Below are positions 1-8,544 of a stretch of 64,000 nucleotides of DNA, in pieces (the stretch's first letter is position 1; each line of letters begins with the position of its first letter). The DNA comes from Niallia sp. Man26 (GTDB lineage Bacteria > Bacillota > Bacilli > Bacillales > Cytobacillaceae): NCBI RefSeq assembly GCF_022049065.2, contig NZ_CP095746.1, positions 124,001-188,000 on the forward strand, read 5' to 3'. Position numbers and translations under genes: made by a program. The notes beneath the pieces were generated by a model, which saw nothing but the letters and a program-made list of their open reading frames with translations, had not been told where the DNA came from and made no database searches.

Positions 1-1
1 T

Positions 2-1474
2 CGAGCAGATGTTGAAAATCAGCCTGAGAAGATTACTACAGAAGAAACAACTGAACCTGAAATCTTAAAAGGGAACGAGTTTTCTATTGTCGCGAAAGAA
101 GCAAAGCATCAATTGACAAAAGAAGTCAGTGTAGATGCTTGGACTTTTAATGGTTCGGTTCCAGGTTCTCAAATACGTGTAATGCAAGGGGAGAAAGTAA
201 AAATCAACTTAAAAAATGAATTAGCCGATCCTGTAACTATACATTGGCATGGACTTGTTCTCCCAAATAATATGGATGGTATTCCGGGTGTTACTCAAAA
301 TGCTGTACAACCAGGTGAAACATTTACTTATGAGTTTACACCCCAAACTCCTGGCACTTATATGTATCACACTCATCAAGACGGTGTTAATCAACTTGAT
401 AAAGGTCTATATGGTGCCTTAATTGTTGAACCAAAAGAAAAAACATACGATCGTGATTATACGTTAATGCTTGACGAATGGATGAGTAATCCAGAGGAAG
501 GTATGGATATGAGTGATATGGAAGGTATGGACATGGGTGAAAGTGATGAAATGGAAGATATGGATATGGATACGAGTAATGATGGTGCAAGCATGACGAT
601 GGACGATATGAGCGCATATGACATCTTTACCATCAATGGAAAAAGTGGTGAGATTATTGAGCCTTTAAAAATGAAGGAGGGTGAGACGGTAAGACTCCGT
701 TTGGCTAATATTGGGTATATGACACACAAAATGCATTTGCATGGTCAGAAATTTAAGGTTGTTGCGATTGATGGGCAAGAAATAGACAACCCAGAAGTAA
801 TAGAAAATCAGTTAATTTCTATATCGCCAGGTGAACGGTATGATATTGAGTTTGTAGCAGATAACCCAGGGGAGTGGTTTCTGGAGTGTCATGGAAATAT
901 GGAAGGAACTGCTGGAATGAAAGTGAAACTACAATATGAAGGAAGTTCCTTATCTACAGACAAACCGAATCAGGAGAAAGAACTTCCAGAGTTCACTTAC
1001 ACAAATTATGGTTCCTCAAAAGAAAGTGAGTTCACTTTAAATCAGAAATATGATGTTAAATATACAATGAACCTAAATACAGAGGTATTAGATAATAATA
1101 CGGCTTACACAATTAATGGAAAGGCTTTTCCGAATACAGAAAATATTTCAGTTAAAGAAGGGGACCTTGTAAAAGTAAAGCTTGTTAATAACTCTAAAGG
1201 TGAAGACCATCCTATGCATTTACATGGTACATCTTTTCAAATTCTAAGTAAAAACGGAAAAAATCTTGAGGGAGCTTCTATTATTAAAGACACTGTAAAT
1301 CTAGAACCTGGAGATGAGTATATAATAGCTTTCAAAGCTGATAATCCTGGGAATTGGCTATTCCACTGCCATGATTTACATCATGCTTCTGCAGGTATGG
1401 TAACAATGGTTAAATATAAAGGGTTTCAGCCATCTTTTACTCCTGATAAAAATGCAAATAATCAGCCAGAATAA
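2..1474 (+). CDS. Multicopper oxidase, 5' end cut by window edge
   Basis: Three-domain multicopper oxidase, probably an extracytoplasmic cuprous-ion or phenol oxidase used in copper tolerance. The reading frame is open to the left edge from base 2, so the TTG at 113 is an internal Leu codon and the start lies outside the window. Copper-ligand motifs appear in the family order: HWHG and YHTHQDG in the first domain, HLHG and ECHGN in the second, then HPMHLHG and HCHDLHHASAGM near the C-terminus, the last giving type 1 and type 3 ligands with a Met axial position. A loop around 500-620 is very rich in Met, Asp and Glu, like the methionine-rich inserts of CueO-type enzymes. A hairpin terminator follows, then a DUF1405 gene and an extra lgt, which suggests the oxidase may be lipid-anchored. 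That anchoring is inference because the signal peptide is not visible. Confidence 0.93.
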   Translation, partial: RADVENQPEKITTEETTEPEILKGNEFSIVAKEAKHQLTKEVSVDAWTFNGSVPGSQIRVMQGEKVKINLKNELADPVTIHWHGLVLPNNMDGIPGVTQNAVQPGETFTYEFTPQTPGTYMYHTHQDGVNQLDKGLYGALIVEPKEKTYDRDYTLMLDEWMSNPEEGMDMSDMEGMDMGESDEMEDMDMDTSNDGASMTMDDMSAYDIFTINGKSGEIIEPLKMKEGETVRLRLANIGYMTHKMHLHGQKFKVVAIDGQEIDNPEVIENQLISISPGERYDIEFVADNPGEWFLECHGNMEGTAGMKVKLQYEGSSLSTDKPNQEKELPEFTYTNYGSSKESEFTLNQKYDVKYTMNLNTEVLDNNTAYTINGKAFPNTENISVKEGDLVKVKLVNNSKGEDHPMHLHGTSFQILSKNGKNLEGASIIKDTVNLEPGDEYIIAFKADNPGNWLFHCHDLHHASAGMVTMVKYKGFQPSFTPDKNANNQPE

Positions 1475-1494
1475 TTTATCTTATAAAATAGGAT

Positions 1495-1522
1495 AAAATG
1501 CGGCCTTTTAGGGCAGCATTTT
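1495..1522 (+). terminator. Hairpin after multicopper oxidase
   Basis: AAAATGCGGCC and GGGCAGCATTTT form a stem with one mismatch around a TTTTA loop, 20 bases after the stop. There is no long U-run, so it may be a partial terminator that still lets transcription reach the DUF1405 gene. Confidence 0.55.
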
Positions 1523-1563
1523 ACTGCTAATAAAAATAGTAACCGATAAAGGACGGGGAACAT

Positions 1564-2151
1564 TTGAATTTTACTTTATTATTAAGGGATAAAAAGGTGT
1601 TGTTTATTCTATTAGTTGTCAATATTATAGGCACATTATATGGATTTATTTGGTATGGTGGTCAACTTTCGGTTACACCTAATAAATATCTAATTTTTGT
1701 TCCTGATAGCCCAACAGCTAGTTTGTTTTTTGTGTTTGTATTAATTGGTTTGATTTTAAGAACAAATTTACCTTTGTTTGAGGCTCTAGCTATTGTAACG
1801 TTATTTAAATATGGAATATGGGCAGTTGTAATGAATGTATTAGTTCTGATAGAGATAGGATATTTAGATTGGTCTAGTTACATGCTGATTTTCTCCCATG
1901 GAGCCATGGCAATTCAGGGTTTACTATATAAAAGTTTCTATAAAATAAAAGGTTGGCATCTAGTAGTTGCTGCAATTTGGACTCTTCATAATGATGTGAT
2001 TGATTATCTATTTAACATGATGCCAAGATATAGTGTATTGGATAATTATATTCCGCAAATAGGCTATTTTACTTTCTGGCTAAGTGTTATTTCTATTGGC
2101 ATTACGTATTTTCTTTGTATAAGAAAGAAAAATGCAATACCGGAAATTTGA
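1564..2151 (+). CDS. DUF1405 membrane protein (YpjA-like)
   Basis: 195-residue integral membrane protein with about six hydrophobic segments. It matches the DUF1405 family, of which Bacillus YpjA is a member: family-like motifs include the N-terminal NIIGTLYGFIWYG and the central WTLHNDVIDY. The start is TTG, preceded by AAGGACGGGGA. The biochemical role of the family is unknown to me. It sits between the copper oxidase and lgt on the same strand, so it is probably co-expressed with them and may serve the same envelope module. Family assignment is fairly sure; a copper role is inference from position only. Confidence 0.8.
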   Translation: MNFTLLLRDKKVLFILLVVNIIGTLYGFIWYGGQLSVTPNKYLIFVPDSPTASLFFVFVLIGLILRTNLPLFEALAIVTLFKYGIWAVVMNVLVLIEIGYLDWSSYMLIFSHGAMAIQGLLYKSFYKIKGWHLVVAAIWTLHNDVIDYLFNMMPRYSVLDNYIPQIGYFTFWLSVISIGITYFLCIRKKNAIPEI

Positions 2152-2194
2152 AACAAAATCTCAGTCTTGAAAATTTAAAACGAGGTGAATCTTT

Positions 2195-2995
2195 GTGGAG
2201 AACATACAACAGTTAAATAGAATCGCTTTTGAGTTTGGAAATTTCACTGTTTATTGGTATGGAATAATTATTGGAGCTGGTTTACTTCTTGGGTGGATTC
2301 TTGCTACTAATGAATCTAAAAAACAAGGACTTCCTAAAGACATTTTTTCCGATCTCTTATTATGGGCTATACCTATTTCAATTATTAGTGCCAGGATTTA
2401 TTATATTTTATTTCAGTGGGACTATTACAAAGAGAATATAGGAGAAATCGTGGCAATATGGGAAGGGGGTATTGCGATACATGGAGCTATTATAGGAGGG
2501 GTCCTGACTGCTTGGGTTTTTGCTAAAAAGAAAGGTTTATCCTTTTGGCAATTGGCTGACATAGCAGCACCTAGTCTTATACTAGGTCAGGCAATAGGAC
2601 GTTGGGGGAACTTTATGAACCAGGAAGCTCACGGTGGCAAGGTTACTAGAGATTTTCTGGAGAATTTAAATTTGCCAGATATTATTATTAATCAAATGTA
2701 TATTGAGGGCGCGTATTATCATCCCACTTTTTTGTATGAATCCTTATGGAATATTCTTGGCTTTACTTTATTAATTGTTGTTAGAAGAATTATTACCCTT
2801 AAAAAGGGAGAACTATTTTTAGGTTATATAATGTGGTATTCTTTTGGGAGGTTTTTTATTGAGGGGTTAAGAACGGATAGCTTAATGCTTACAGATAACT
2901 TACGGGTTGCACAAGTAATTTCTTTGATATTCTTTATTGCCGCTGTACTATTAATCTGGTATAGAAGAAGGCAGGAATGTGAAAAACTTAGATAA
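2195..2995 (+). CDS. lgt: Prolipoprotein diacylglyceryl transferase (accessory copy)
   Basis: 266-residue Lgt, the membrane enzyme that moves a diacylglyceryl group from phosphatidylglycerol to the lipobox cysteine of prolipoproteins. Conserved Lgt blocks are present: IHGAIIGG in the early part, [18 protein letters not shown] (the family signature with the essential Arg and Asn) and FLYESLWN, with about seven membrane segments. The start is GTG at 2195 with CGAGGTGAA upstream. It follows DUF1405 by 43 bases. Bacillaceae normally carry a housekeeping lgt beside hprK, so this one looks like an accessory copy. Its place behind a secreted copper oxidase suggests it lipidates proteins of this cluster, which is inference. 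Confidence 0.95.
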   Translation: MENIQQLNRIAFEFGNFTVYWYGIIIGAGLLLGWILATNESKKQGLPKDIFSDLLLWAIPISIISARIYYILFQWDYYKENIGEIVAIWEGGIAIHGAIIGGVLTAWVFAKKKGLSFWQLADIAAPSLILGQAIGRWGNFMNQEAHGGKVTRDFLENLNLPDIIINQMYIEGAYYHPTFLYESLWNILGFTLLIVVRRIITLKKGELFLGYIMWYSFGRFFIEGLRTDSLMLTDNLRVAQVISLIFFIAAVLLIWYRRRQECEKLR

Positions 2996-3007
2996 TTTAA
3001 CATCTAC

Positions 3008-3045
3008 AAAAAATAGGCACCAGTTTTTCAGAAGCCTATTTTTTG
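3008..3045. terminator. Terminator between convergent lgt and TVP38 genes
   Basis: AAAAAATAGGC and GCCTATTTTTTG form an 11-bp stem with A- and T-rich arms on both sides, so it can end transcription from either strand. Confidence 0.8.
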
Positions 3046-3069
3046 TTGTTTTTTCTATGATAGGTGACT

Positions 3070-3648
3070 TTATCTCCATTTTTTATCTTGTTGCTTTATT
3101 TTTTTTAACTCTTTTAAAATATATATTAATAACAGGATTATTGAGCAATATATTATTGTCTCTTTCCATCCAGATAAATTGATATTGAATACCTTATTAA
3201 TGGAATAAACTTCAATTAGAAGCGATGGAATTTTTCCTATTGTACTAGCTATAGTAAACGGGATAATTCTAATGCTACCTAATGCTGCTGTTAATGTCAC
3301 GGCACATGAAGGAATAAAAGGAAGAATTCTTAACAGGATTATAAGTATTACGGCATTAAATTCAGTTGTGTTTTGTAACTTTTTTAAGAAGTGACTTTTT
3401 ATCTTATACTTAGTGGTAAAGCGTTTTAACCCTTTACGGTATAAGATAAAACTTACTATAGCACCTAATGATTCACCAATTATTGAAATAATAATTGCTA
3501 ATTTTAAATCAAAATAAATAATATTTATAGTAGTAAGAAAGGCACTAGGAATAACTCCAAAAATTGCTATTATAATATTTGCAATTATAGTAACAGCAGC
3601 TATGACGATGGGGTTCCCTGGTAAATACTCTATAAAGATGTTCTTCAA
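3070..3648 (-). CDS. TVP38/TMEM64 (VTT-domain) membrane protein
   Basis: 192-residue membrane protein of the SNARE-associated/DedA-like TVP38/TMEM64 family, proposed to be lipid scramblases or flippases. Visible features are four to five hydrophobic segments, the loop GVIPSAFLTTINI, a GESLGAIVSFILYRKG re-entrant block and the RILPFIPSCAVTLTAALG segment typical of the family. It is the last gene of a minus-strand operon. The start is a TTG that overlaps the TGA stop of the response regulator (TTGA), which points to translational coupling. Its link to the two-component system could be as a target or as a passenger; the sequence does not decide. Confidence 0.82.
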   Translation of the reverse strand: MKNIFIEYLPGNPIVIAAVTIIANIIIAIFGVIPSAFLTTINIIYFDLKLAIIISIIGESLGAIVSFILYRKGLKRFTTKYKIKSHFLKKLQNTTEFNAVILIILLRILPFIPSCAVTLTAALGSIRIIPFTIASTIGKIPSLLIEVYSINKVFNINLSGWKETIIYCSIILLLIYILKELKKIKQQDKKWR

Positions 3649-4328
3649 TCAGATTCTTTTCCAATCCACTTGTATCCAACACCCCATACTGTTAATAAGT
3701 ATTCCTCTGAAGGAAAACCAGCCTTTCTAAGTTTGTCACGCAAATTTCTTATGTGTGAATCTATTGTTCTATCTTCAGTTTCTACTCCATGTCCCCATAT
3801 GGAGTGTATCAGATGGTCTCTAGTGAATACTTTATTTAGGTTTTGGAGAAAAAGTTTCATAAGAGCAAATTCCTTTGGAGTTAGAGGAATATTCTTCGTC
3901 TGGTATTGTAAATCAAAGGACTCTTGATCTAAGACTAAGCCATCAAACTCTATCAATTCGGACCTATTACCTTTTCTTCTTAATACTGCTTCAATTCTAG
4001 CAACAAGTTCCTCACCATCAAAAGGTTTGGATATATAGTCATCTGCCCCTGTATTTAACCCTTTAACAACATCTTTTTTATCTGTTCTTGCAGTAAGCAT
4101 TATTATTGGAGTTTCCCAGTATTTTTTAATTTCTATACATGCTTCCCAGCCATTCATATCAGGCATCATTAAATCTAATAAAATAAGATCAACGGGGTTT
4201 GATTCTAAATAAAGTAAAGCATCAATTGCTGAATTTATTTTTTTGCAGTGATAGCCTAATGGTGACAAATACAGAGCAATTAGATCAAGCATTTGCTGTT
4301 CATCATCTACAATTAAGATTTGTTTCAA
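3645..4328 (-). CDS. OmpR/PhoB-family response regulator
   Basis: 227-residue regulator with an N-terminal receiver domain (D8, D9, phospho-acceptor D52 in LILLDLMMPD, LTART switch, Lys in SKPF) and a C-terminal winged-helix DNA-binding domain (LTPKEFALMKLF, RTIDSHIRNLRDKLR, VWGVGYKW). It starts with TTG overlapping the TGA of the histidine kinase gene, with GGAGGGGAAG as ribosome site. The partner kinase is immediately upstream in the operon. The target genes cannot be read from the sequence; the convergent copper-oxidase cluster and the downstream TVP38 gene are the nearest candidates. Confidence 0.96.
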   Translation of the reverse strand: MKQILIVDDEQQMLDLIALYLSPLGYHCKKINSAIDALLYLESNPVDLILLDLMMPDMNGWEACIEIKKYWETPIIMLTARTDKKDVVKGLNTGADDYISKPFDGEELVARIEAVLRRKGNRSELIEFDGLVLDQESFDLQYQTKNIPLTPKEFALMKLFLQNLNKVFTRDHLIHSIWGHGVETEDRTIDSHIRNLRDKLRKAGFPSEEYLLTVWGVGYKWIGKESD

Positions 4329-5710
4329 TTGACTTCCCCTCCATACGTTTTAAAAGATAGTATAAATGTTGTTCCGATATTAAGCTTACTTTCTACTCTT
4401 ATTGTTCCTTCATGTGCTTGAACCAATTCTTGTACAATGGATAAACCTAGTCCAGTACCCCCTAAAGATCTTGTTCTTGACTTGTCAACACGGTAAAATC
4501 GATTGAAAATATAAGGAAGATCCTCTTCGGGTATTCCGTTTCCATTATCATGGATAATTATTTCCGTTTCTTTTTTTCTAGCTGTTACTATAACTTCTAC
4601 TTTACTGTTTTTTGGAGAGTACTTCATAGCATTATCCAATAAGTTGAATATTATTTGTTCCATTCTCGCTGGGTCTCCATGTAAAGAAGAAGTTCTAGGA
4701 CAATTAATTGTTAAATCGATTTCTTTTTCTTTAAAGGCCGGTGACATTTTTATTTGTAATTTCACTAATAGCTCATATAGATTTATTTGTTGTTTCTGGA
4801 TGAGAAATGTGTTTTTATCAATCTTTGCTAACTCAAATAAGTCCTCTATTAAAGTAGAAAGTCTATTTGCTTCTTCTACAATAATTCGAAGGTACTTTTC
4901 TTTTTCTTCCTCTTCAATATTTTTTCTAAGAGAAATATCAGCATAACCCTTTATATAAGTTAACGGCGTTCTAAGTTCATGAGAAATACTAGCCAAAAAA
5001 TCATTTCTCTCTTTTTTTAAGAAATTTAAGTCTCTTGCTAATTCTTTTAAGGATACTGCTAATTCTCCTAATTCATCATTACTTGTTTTTGGGAGATCGA
5101 CTAAGAAATTCCCTTTACTTATTTGATAAGTAGCTTCCTTCATCTTTACGAGTGGTTTAGTTAAAGCTTTAGTAAGGAGTATAATCACAATAAAGGTTAA
5201 AAGAAGTGCAATTATACCAGCAAGAACAAAATGCTCATTTAACCTTCCAATTAAAGTGTGAATGGAGTCTGTTTCTTGGTACATGTAAACATAACCGATA
5301 ATTTCCTTTTTTTGCAATATCGGACTTATAGTAATAATGTAAGGTTTATTTTTCCAGTCATCCTCTACAATTTCCCCCTTTTTCTTTATTTCTGTTTTTT
5401 GGGGGTAAATTAAGTATTTCTTGAAATTTTCATTATCAAATGAGGAACCTAGAACTTCTCCTTTTTGATTAACAATTACTACATCTGTTAAAGCCTCTGA
5501 CTCCATTAAAATTACGTGACTAATGGAATCTTCTACAAAATGTTTCTCTAGAATATCTCTATGAGAGTTACCTCTTGCTTGTAAGGATGATAGCTCATCA
5601 TCAATTCTGGCATTAACTATAGAATTATGAAGATAAGAAAACATAAATGCTTCTAGTCCGAAAATAATTATGCAAAATAGAATTCCTAATTTTATTGAAA
5701 GTTTTCTCAT
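4325..5710 (-). CDS. Membrane sensor histidine kinase
   Basis: 461-residue sensor kinase. The order is a membrane helix (residues about 7-27), an extracytoplasmic sensor region of about 130 residues, a second helix (LAGIIALLLTFIVIILL), a HAMP linker, a HisKA domain with the phospho-accepting His in SISHELRTPLTYIKGY, and a HATPase domain with N box DNAMKYSP, G1 DNGNGIPEEDLPYIF and G2 GGTGLGLSIV. It starts at an ATG with AGGTGAG upstream and heads a kinase-regulator-TVP38 operon. The sensed signal is not evident; the extracytoplasmic part is rich in charged residues and shows no obvious metal-binding Cys or His cluster. Confidence 0.95.
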   Translation of the reverse strand: MRKLSIKLGILFCIIIFGLEAFMFSYLHNSIVNARIDDELSSLQARGNSHRDILEKHFVEDSISHVILMESEALTDVVIVNQKGEVLGSSFDNENFKKYLIYPQKTEIKKKGEIVEDDWKNKPYIITISPILQKKEIIGYVYMYQETDSIHTLIGRLNEHFVLAGIIALLLTFIVIILLTKALTKPLVKMKEATYQISKGNFLVDLPKTSNDELGELAVSLKELARDLNFLKKERNDFLASISHELRTPLTYIKGYADISLRKNIEEEEKEKYLRIIVEEANRLSTLIEDLFELAKIDKNTFLIQKQQINLYELLVKLQIKMSPAFKEKEIDLTINCPRTSSLHGDPARMEQIIFNLLDNAMKYSPKNSKVEVIVTARKKETEIIIHDNGNGIPEEDLPYIFNRFYRVDKSRTRSLGGTGLGLSIVQELVQAHEGTIRVESKLNIGTTFILSFKTYGGEVN

Positions 5711-5930
5711 TAGCTCACCTGAATTTTTATTGTATTTTTATAATACTACATTTGTATGAAGAAATTATGCAGGGAGGTAGGTAGTATAATTCACTATAGG
5801 ATTTTTATTATGAATAAAGTACTCCTTTATCATACATTTTGTGGTAAATTACTCCTTAAATTTTATCAGGATATTACAATGAAATGTAATTGTAATAATT
5901 TTCATCTCCAAATTCGACAAAATGTGATGT

Positions 5931-5936
5931 TATAAT
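5931..5936 (+). promoter_or_regulatory. -10 element for the M23 peptidase gene
   Basis: A perfect TATAAT lies 41 bases before the chosen ATG of the peptidase gene. No clear -35 hexamer sits at the 17-base spacing, so the promoter may be activator-dependent or weak. The region 5711-5930 separates divergent genes and must also hold the kinase operon promoter, which I could not place. Confidence 0.4.
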
Positions 5937-5976
5937 TTTGCTTGTTACTAGAGAATTAAAAAGAAAGGAAATACTA

Positions 5977-7236
5977 ATGAGTAAATTATTGATTAAGAAA
6001 TCTACCATAACGATTGGGATTGCTGCTTCATTAACTTTATTTAATAATACATCTTTAGCATTAGCATCTTCTGAGAAGGATTTGCAAAATGTAAAAATTA
6101 ATATACAAGAAAATCGTAGTAAAGTCCAAAGTGGTTTAGACAAAGCAGAAGAAGAACTTGAAAACATAAAAAAGGAACAAGATGATATTAATGCAGAAAT
6201 TAAACGTCTGGATACATTGATTTCCAAAACCAATAGCGAAATACGTGAAAACGATGAAAATATTAAAGAAGCAAACACTAAGGTTAAAAAGTTAAATACG
6301 GAGATAAAAACTCTTAAAGAGCGCATACAGCAACGTGAGGAGTTGCTAAAGGAAAGAGCTCGTTCCTATCAAGAGACTGGAACTATTAACTATTTAGATG
6401 TTTTAATAGGATCACAAAGTTTTAGTGACTTTCTAGACAGAGCGGGAGCGGTAACAACCATAATCACTGCAGATCAAGAGTTAATACAAAAACATTTGGA
6501 TGAAAAAAAATTGTTAGAAGATAAGCAAAATCAAGCAAAAGACCTGTTAGAAAAACTTGAAAATTTTGGTGAATCTCAAAAGAAGCTAAAAAGCGATTTA
6601 GACATACAAAAGAAGGAAAAGGATAATATTATGAAATCCTTAAAGTCTAAAGAAAAAGATTTAGAAAATGAAAAACTAAGTTTGGAAGAACAAAACTCAT
6701 TGCTTAATTCTCAAGATGAAGCTATTGGAAAAGCAATAAAATTAGAATCTGAGAAGGAAACTGTAGTTAAAAATAAAACTGGATCAAGTAATTCTTCAAT
6801 AAATAATGATTCGAATACAACTATTTCTAAACAGGCAAAAGGAGCGTGGACAGCTCCAGTTCAGGGGCGTTTAACTTCTACTCTTGGTGAAAGATGGAAC
6901 AAGTTTCATGCTGGTATAGATATTGCTAATAGTGCCGATGTTCCAATAGTTGCTGCTGCTGATGGAGTTGTTAGTAGATCTTATTATTCCACAAGTTATG
7001 GCAATGTAGTCTTTATCTCTCATTCTATTAATGGACAGGTCTATACAACTGTTTATGCGCACATGGATAGTAGAGTCGTTGAGGCAGGAGAAACTATTTC
7101 TAAGGGGCAACAGGTAGGAATTATAGGTAACACTGGACAATCATTTGGTCAGCATTTGCATTTTGAACTCCATAAAGGTCAGTGGAATGCGTCTAAATCG
7201 AATGCTGTCAACCCACTCGACTATATTCCATTGTAA
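5977..7236 (+). CDS. Secreted M23 peptidase with coiled-coil N-terminus
   Basis: 419-residue exported cell-wall hydrolase. A signal peptide (MSKLLIKKST..., hydrophobic core, likely cut near ALASS) is followed by a long Lys/Glu-rich coiled coil (about residues 30-260), a Ser/Asn linker and a C-terminal M23 (LytM) domain. Zn ligands are visible in HAGIDIA and HLHFELH, with YAHMD between them. The coiled-coil plus peptidase layout resembles CwlO/PcsB-type or EnvC-like proteins that are controlled by FtsEX, although no ftsEX is nearby. I chose the ATG at 5977, with AAAGGAAA just upstream, over the TTG at 5938. A strong terminator follows. Confidence 0.92.
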   Translation: MSKLLIKKSTITIGIAASLTLFNNTSLALASSEKDLQNVKINIQENRSKVQSGLDKAEEELENIKKEQDDINAEIKRLDTLISKTNSEIRENDENIKEANTKVKKLNTEIKTLKERIQQREELLKERARSYQETGTINYLDVLIGSQSFSDFLDRAGAVTTIITADQELIQKHLDEKKLLEDKQNQAKDLLEKLENFGESQKKLKSDLDIQKKEKDNIMKSLKSKEKDLENEKLSLEEQNSLLNSQDEAIGKAIKLESEKETVVKNKTGSSNSSINNDSNTTISKQAKGAWTAPVQGRLTSTLGERWNKFHAGIDIANSADVPIVAAADGVVSRSYYSTSYGNVVFISHSINGQVYTTVYAHMDSRVVEAGETISKGQQVGIIGNTGQSFGQHLHFELHKGQWNASKSNAVNPLDYIPL

Positions 7237-7267
7237 AAATTCCAATTAATCACAATAATTATTTTAT

Positions 7268-7311
7268 CATTAACTTGATTAAAAAAAGTTTAATTAAGTT
7301 AATGTTTTTTT
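7268..7311 (+). terminator. Intrinsic terminator after M23 peptidase
   Basis: CATTAACTTGATTAAA pairs with TTTAATTAAGTTAATG (one G-U pair) and is followed by a run of eight T. It is a typical rho-independent terminator. Confidence 0.88.
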
Positions 7312-7331
7312 TTGAATTATTTAATATAAAT

Positions 7332-7451
7332 ATGGAACCCAAAAGGGGGAAATTGACAGATAAAACGGTAAATGAGATATGTGCCTTTACAAAGGTTAGT
7401 CAGGCTTCATTTTATCGAAAGTTAAAGGAAAGAGAAATTAATATGCTATAG
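7332..7451 (+). pseudogene. Serine resolvase C-terminal remnant
   Basis: A 39-codon open frame matches only the C-terminal helix-turn-helix of small serine recombinases: LTDKTVNEICAFTKVSQASF followed by YRKLKE. The catalytic N-terminal domain is absent, so this is a truncated leftover of a transposon or plasmid resolvase. No ribosome site precedes it. It supports past transposon activity here, together with the transposition ATPase fragment at 57 kb. Confidence 0.7.
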
Positions 7452-7772
7452 CGGATTGGACATTTATATATGTGTCCCCTCGATGCGATTCGTTTTCGTA
7501 CCTCTAAAAAAAGAAGAAAAAAAGGAGAGTATTGTTTTTCTGTTATGCGAGAAAAATTTAGCGACCTTAAAATTAAAATGAATAAAAATCTTTATAAAAA
7601 ACAGTTCATTATTCAAGTTATTAATTTATCTATTTGCACTACTTTTATTGAAATTTATTCATCTATGTATATTATTCATTTTGATTTAAAAATTTGAAAA
7701 TATTTTCGTAATTTCTCGTAAAAAATCCTTGTTTGAATATTATCCTAATAAAAAGTAAAGGAGTGATAAAAA

Positions 7773-7874
7773 ATGGAATGGTTATCTATTTTACTAGTAC
7801 TTATATGTCCAATTATGATGTTATTTATGATGAAAAGTCATGGAGGACATAAAGATAAGGTGAACAATAAATAA
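7773..7874 (+). CDS. DUF2933-type small membrane protein, cut short by an in-frame stop
   Basis: 33-residue protein, MEWLSILLVLICPIMMLFMM followed by KSHGGHK: one hydrophobic helix and a short His/Gly tail, typical of DUF2933 proteins often found with copper genes. AAAGGAGTGA lies just upstream. The frame stops at TAA (7872) but continues in frame for 25 more codons to a TGA at 7950-7952. That second part, LDARIINLEIENKELHRKLN onward, is a Leu/Ile heptad segment like the C-terminal helix expected of longer relatives. So the gene is either naturally short or has acquired a nonsense codon. A terminator follows the longer frame, not the short one. Confidence 0.72.
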   Translation: MEWLSILLVLICPIMMLFMMKSHGGHKDKVNNK

Positions 7875-7973
7875 CTAGATGCAAGAATTATTAATTTGGA
7901 AATCGAAAATAAAGAATTGCATAGGAAACTAAATGAAATTTCTACTAAATGATTTGATGTTTCTTAAGATTAT

Positions 7974-8022
7974 AAAAGAACACCTTATTGTGTTTTAATT
8001 CCACTTTAAGGTGTTCTTTTTC
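7974..8022 (+). terminator. Terminator after DUF2933 gene
   Basis: AAAAGAACACCTTA pairs perfectly with TAAGGTGTTCTTTT and is followed by more T-rich sequence. Confidence 0.88.
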
Positions 8023-8085
8023 TATTTCTTTCTAAAGTTTTTAATAAACTAGTTTAGTTTATTTTGAAATGTTAAATCAGTGGAA

Positions 8086-8385
8086 TTACTTACCAGTCTC
8101 TATGTGTATAAAAATTCCCTTTTCATCATCTGTGATGCCCATAATAAGTGGTGTATCACTTGTTATTCCAAGTATATTTCGTATTTCCTTTGGTATAGAA
8201 ATACGATTCCTGCTTAAATAACATTGATTTAAATTTTTATTATCATGGTTTGCTATTATTATAATAGATTTGTCTAATATATCAATAAATAAAAGGTCTC
8301 CATCTTTTAAGTTCAACAGATTCTGTACTTTTTTTGGAACAGAGATTTGTCCATTGTTATAAATTCTCCTTCTATACACAGTCAT
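8086..8385 (-). CDS. AbrB/SpoVT-type regulator with two swapped-hairpin domains
   Basis: 99-residue protein built of two consecutive SpoVT-AbrB folds: NGQISVPKKVQNLLNLKDGD (residues about 11-30) and SRNRISIPKEIRNILGI (about 57-73). AbrB-like proteins usually carry one such domain and dimerise, so a tandem form may act as a built-in dimer. The ATG is preceded by AAAGGTGTGG. It is divergent from the C39 peptidase gene at 8545 with 159 bases between, so it could regulate that gene or itself. A DNA-binding or antitoxin-like role is inferred from the fold; no toxin partner is adjacent. Confidence 0.8.
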   Translation of the reverse strand: MTVYRRRIYNNGQISVPKKVQNLLNLKDGDLLFIDILDKSIIIIANHDNKNLNQCYLSRNRISIPKEIRNILGITSDTPLIMGITDDEKGIFIHIETGK

Positions 8386-8544
8386 TTTTCCACACCTTTT
8401 TAATTTTGCTTTAATAATAACTTTTTCTATTATAGAAATTATTATTGAAGAAATTGTGCAGAAATCAAATTACCTTCTTTTCTCCATACTTTTTTGATGA
8501 ATTGATTATAAACTCATGTTATTAAGTAGTTAGGGAGAATAATA

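Noticed and set aside
113..115. TTG as start of the multicopper oxidase
   Set aside because: The same frame is open to base 2 and the protein would lack its N-terminal cupredoxin beginning; the gene is cut by the window edge.
387..729. Minus-strand open frames opposite the oxidase
   Set aside because: They are shadows of the Met/Asp-rich repeat (ATGGAYATG codons) and have no ribosome site.
6871..7140. Minus-strand frame opposite the M23 peptidase domain
   Set aside because: It is a shadow of a well-supported gene with visible zinc-site motifs.
7470..7697. 75-codon frame after the resolvase scrap
   Set aside because: Composition is Lys/Ile-rich and random-looking, there is no ribosome site, and it resembles no family.
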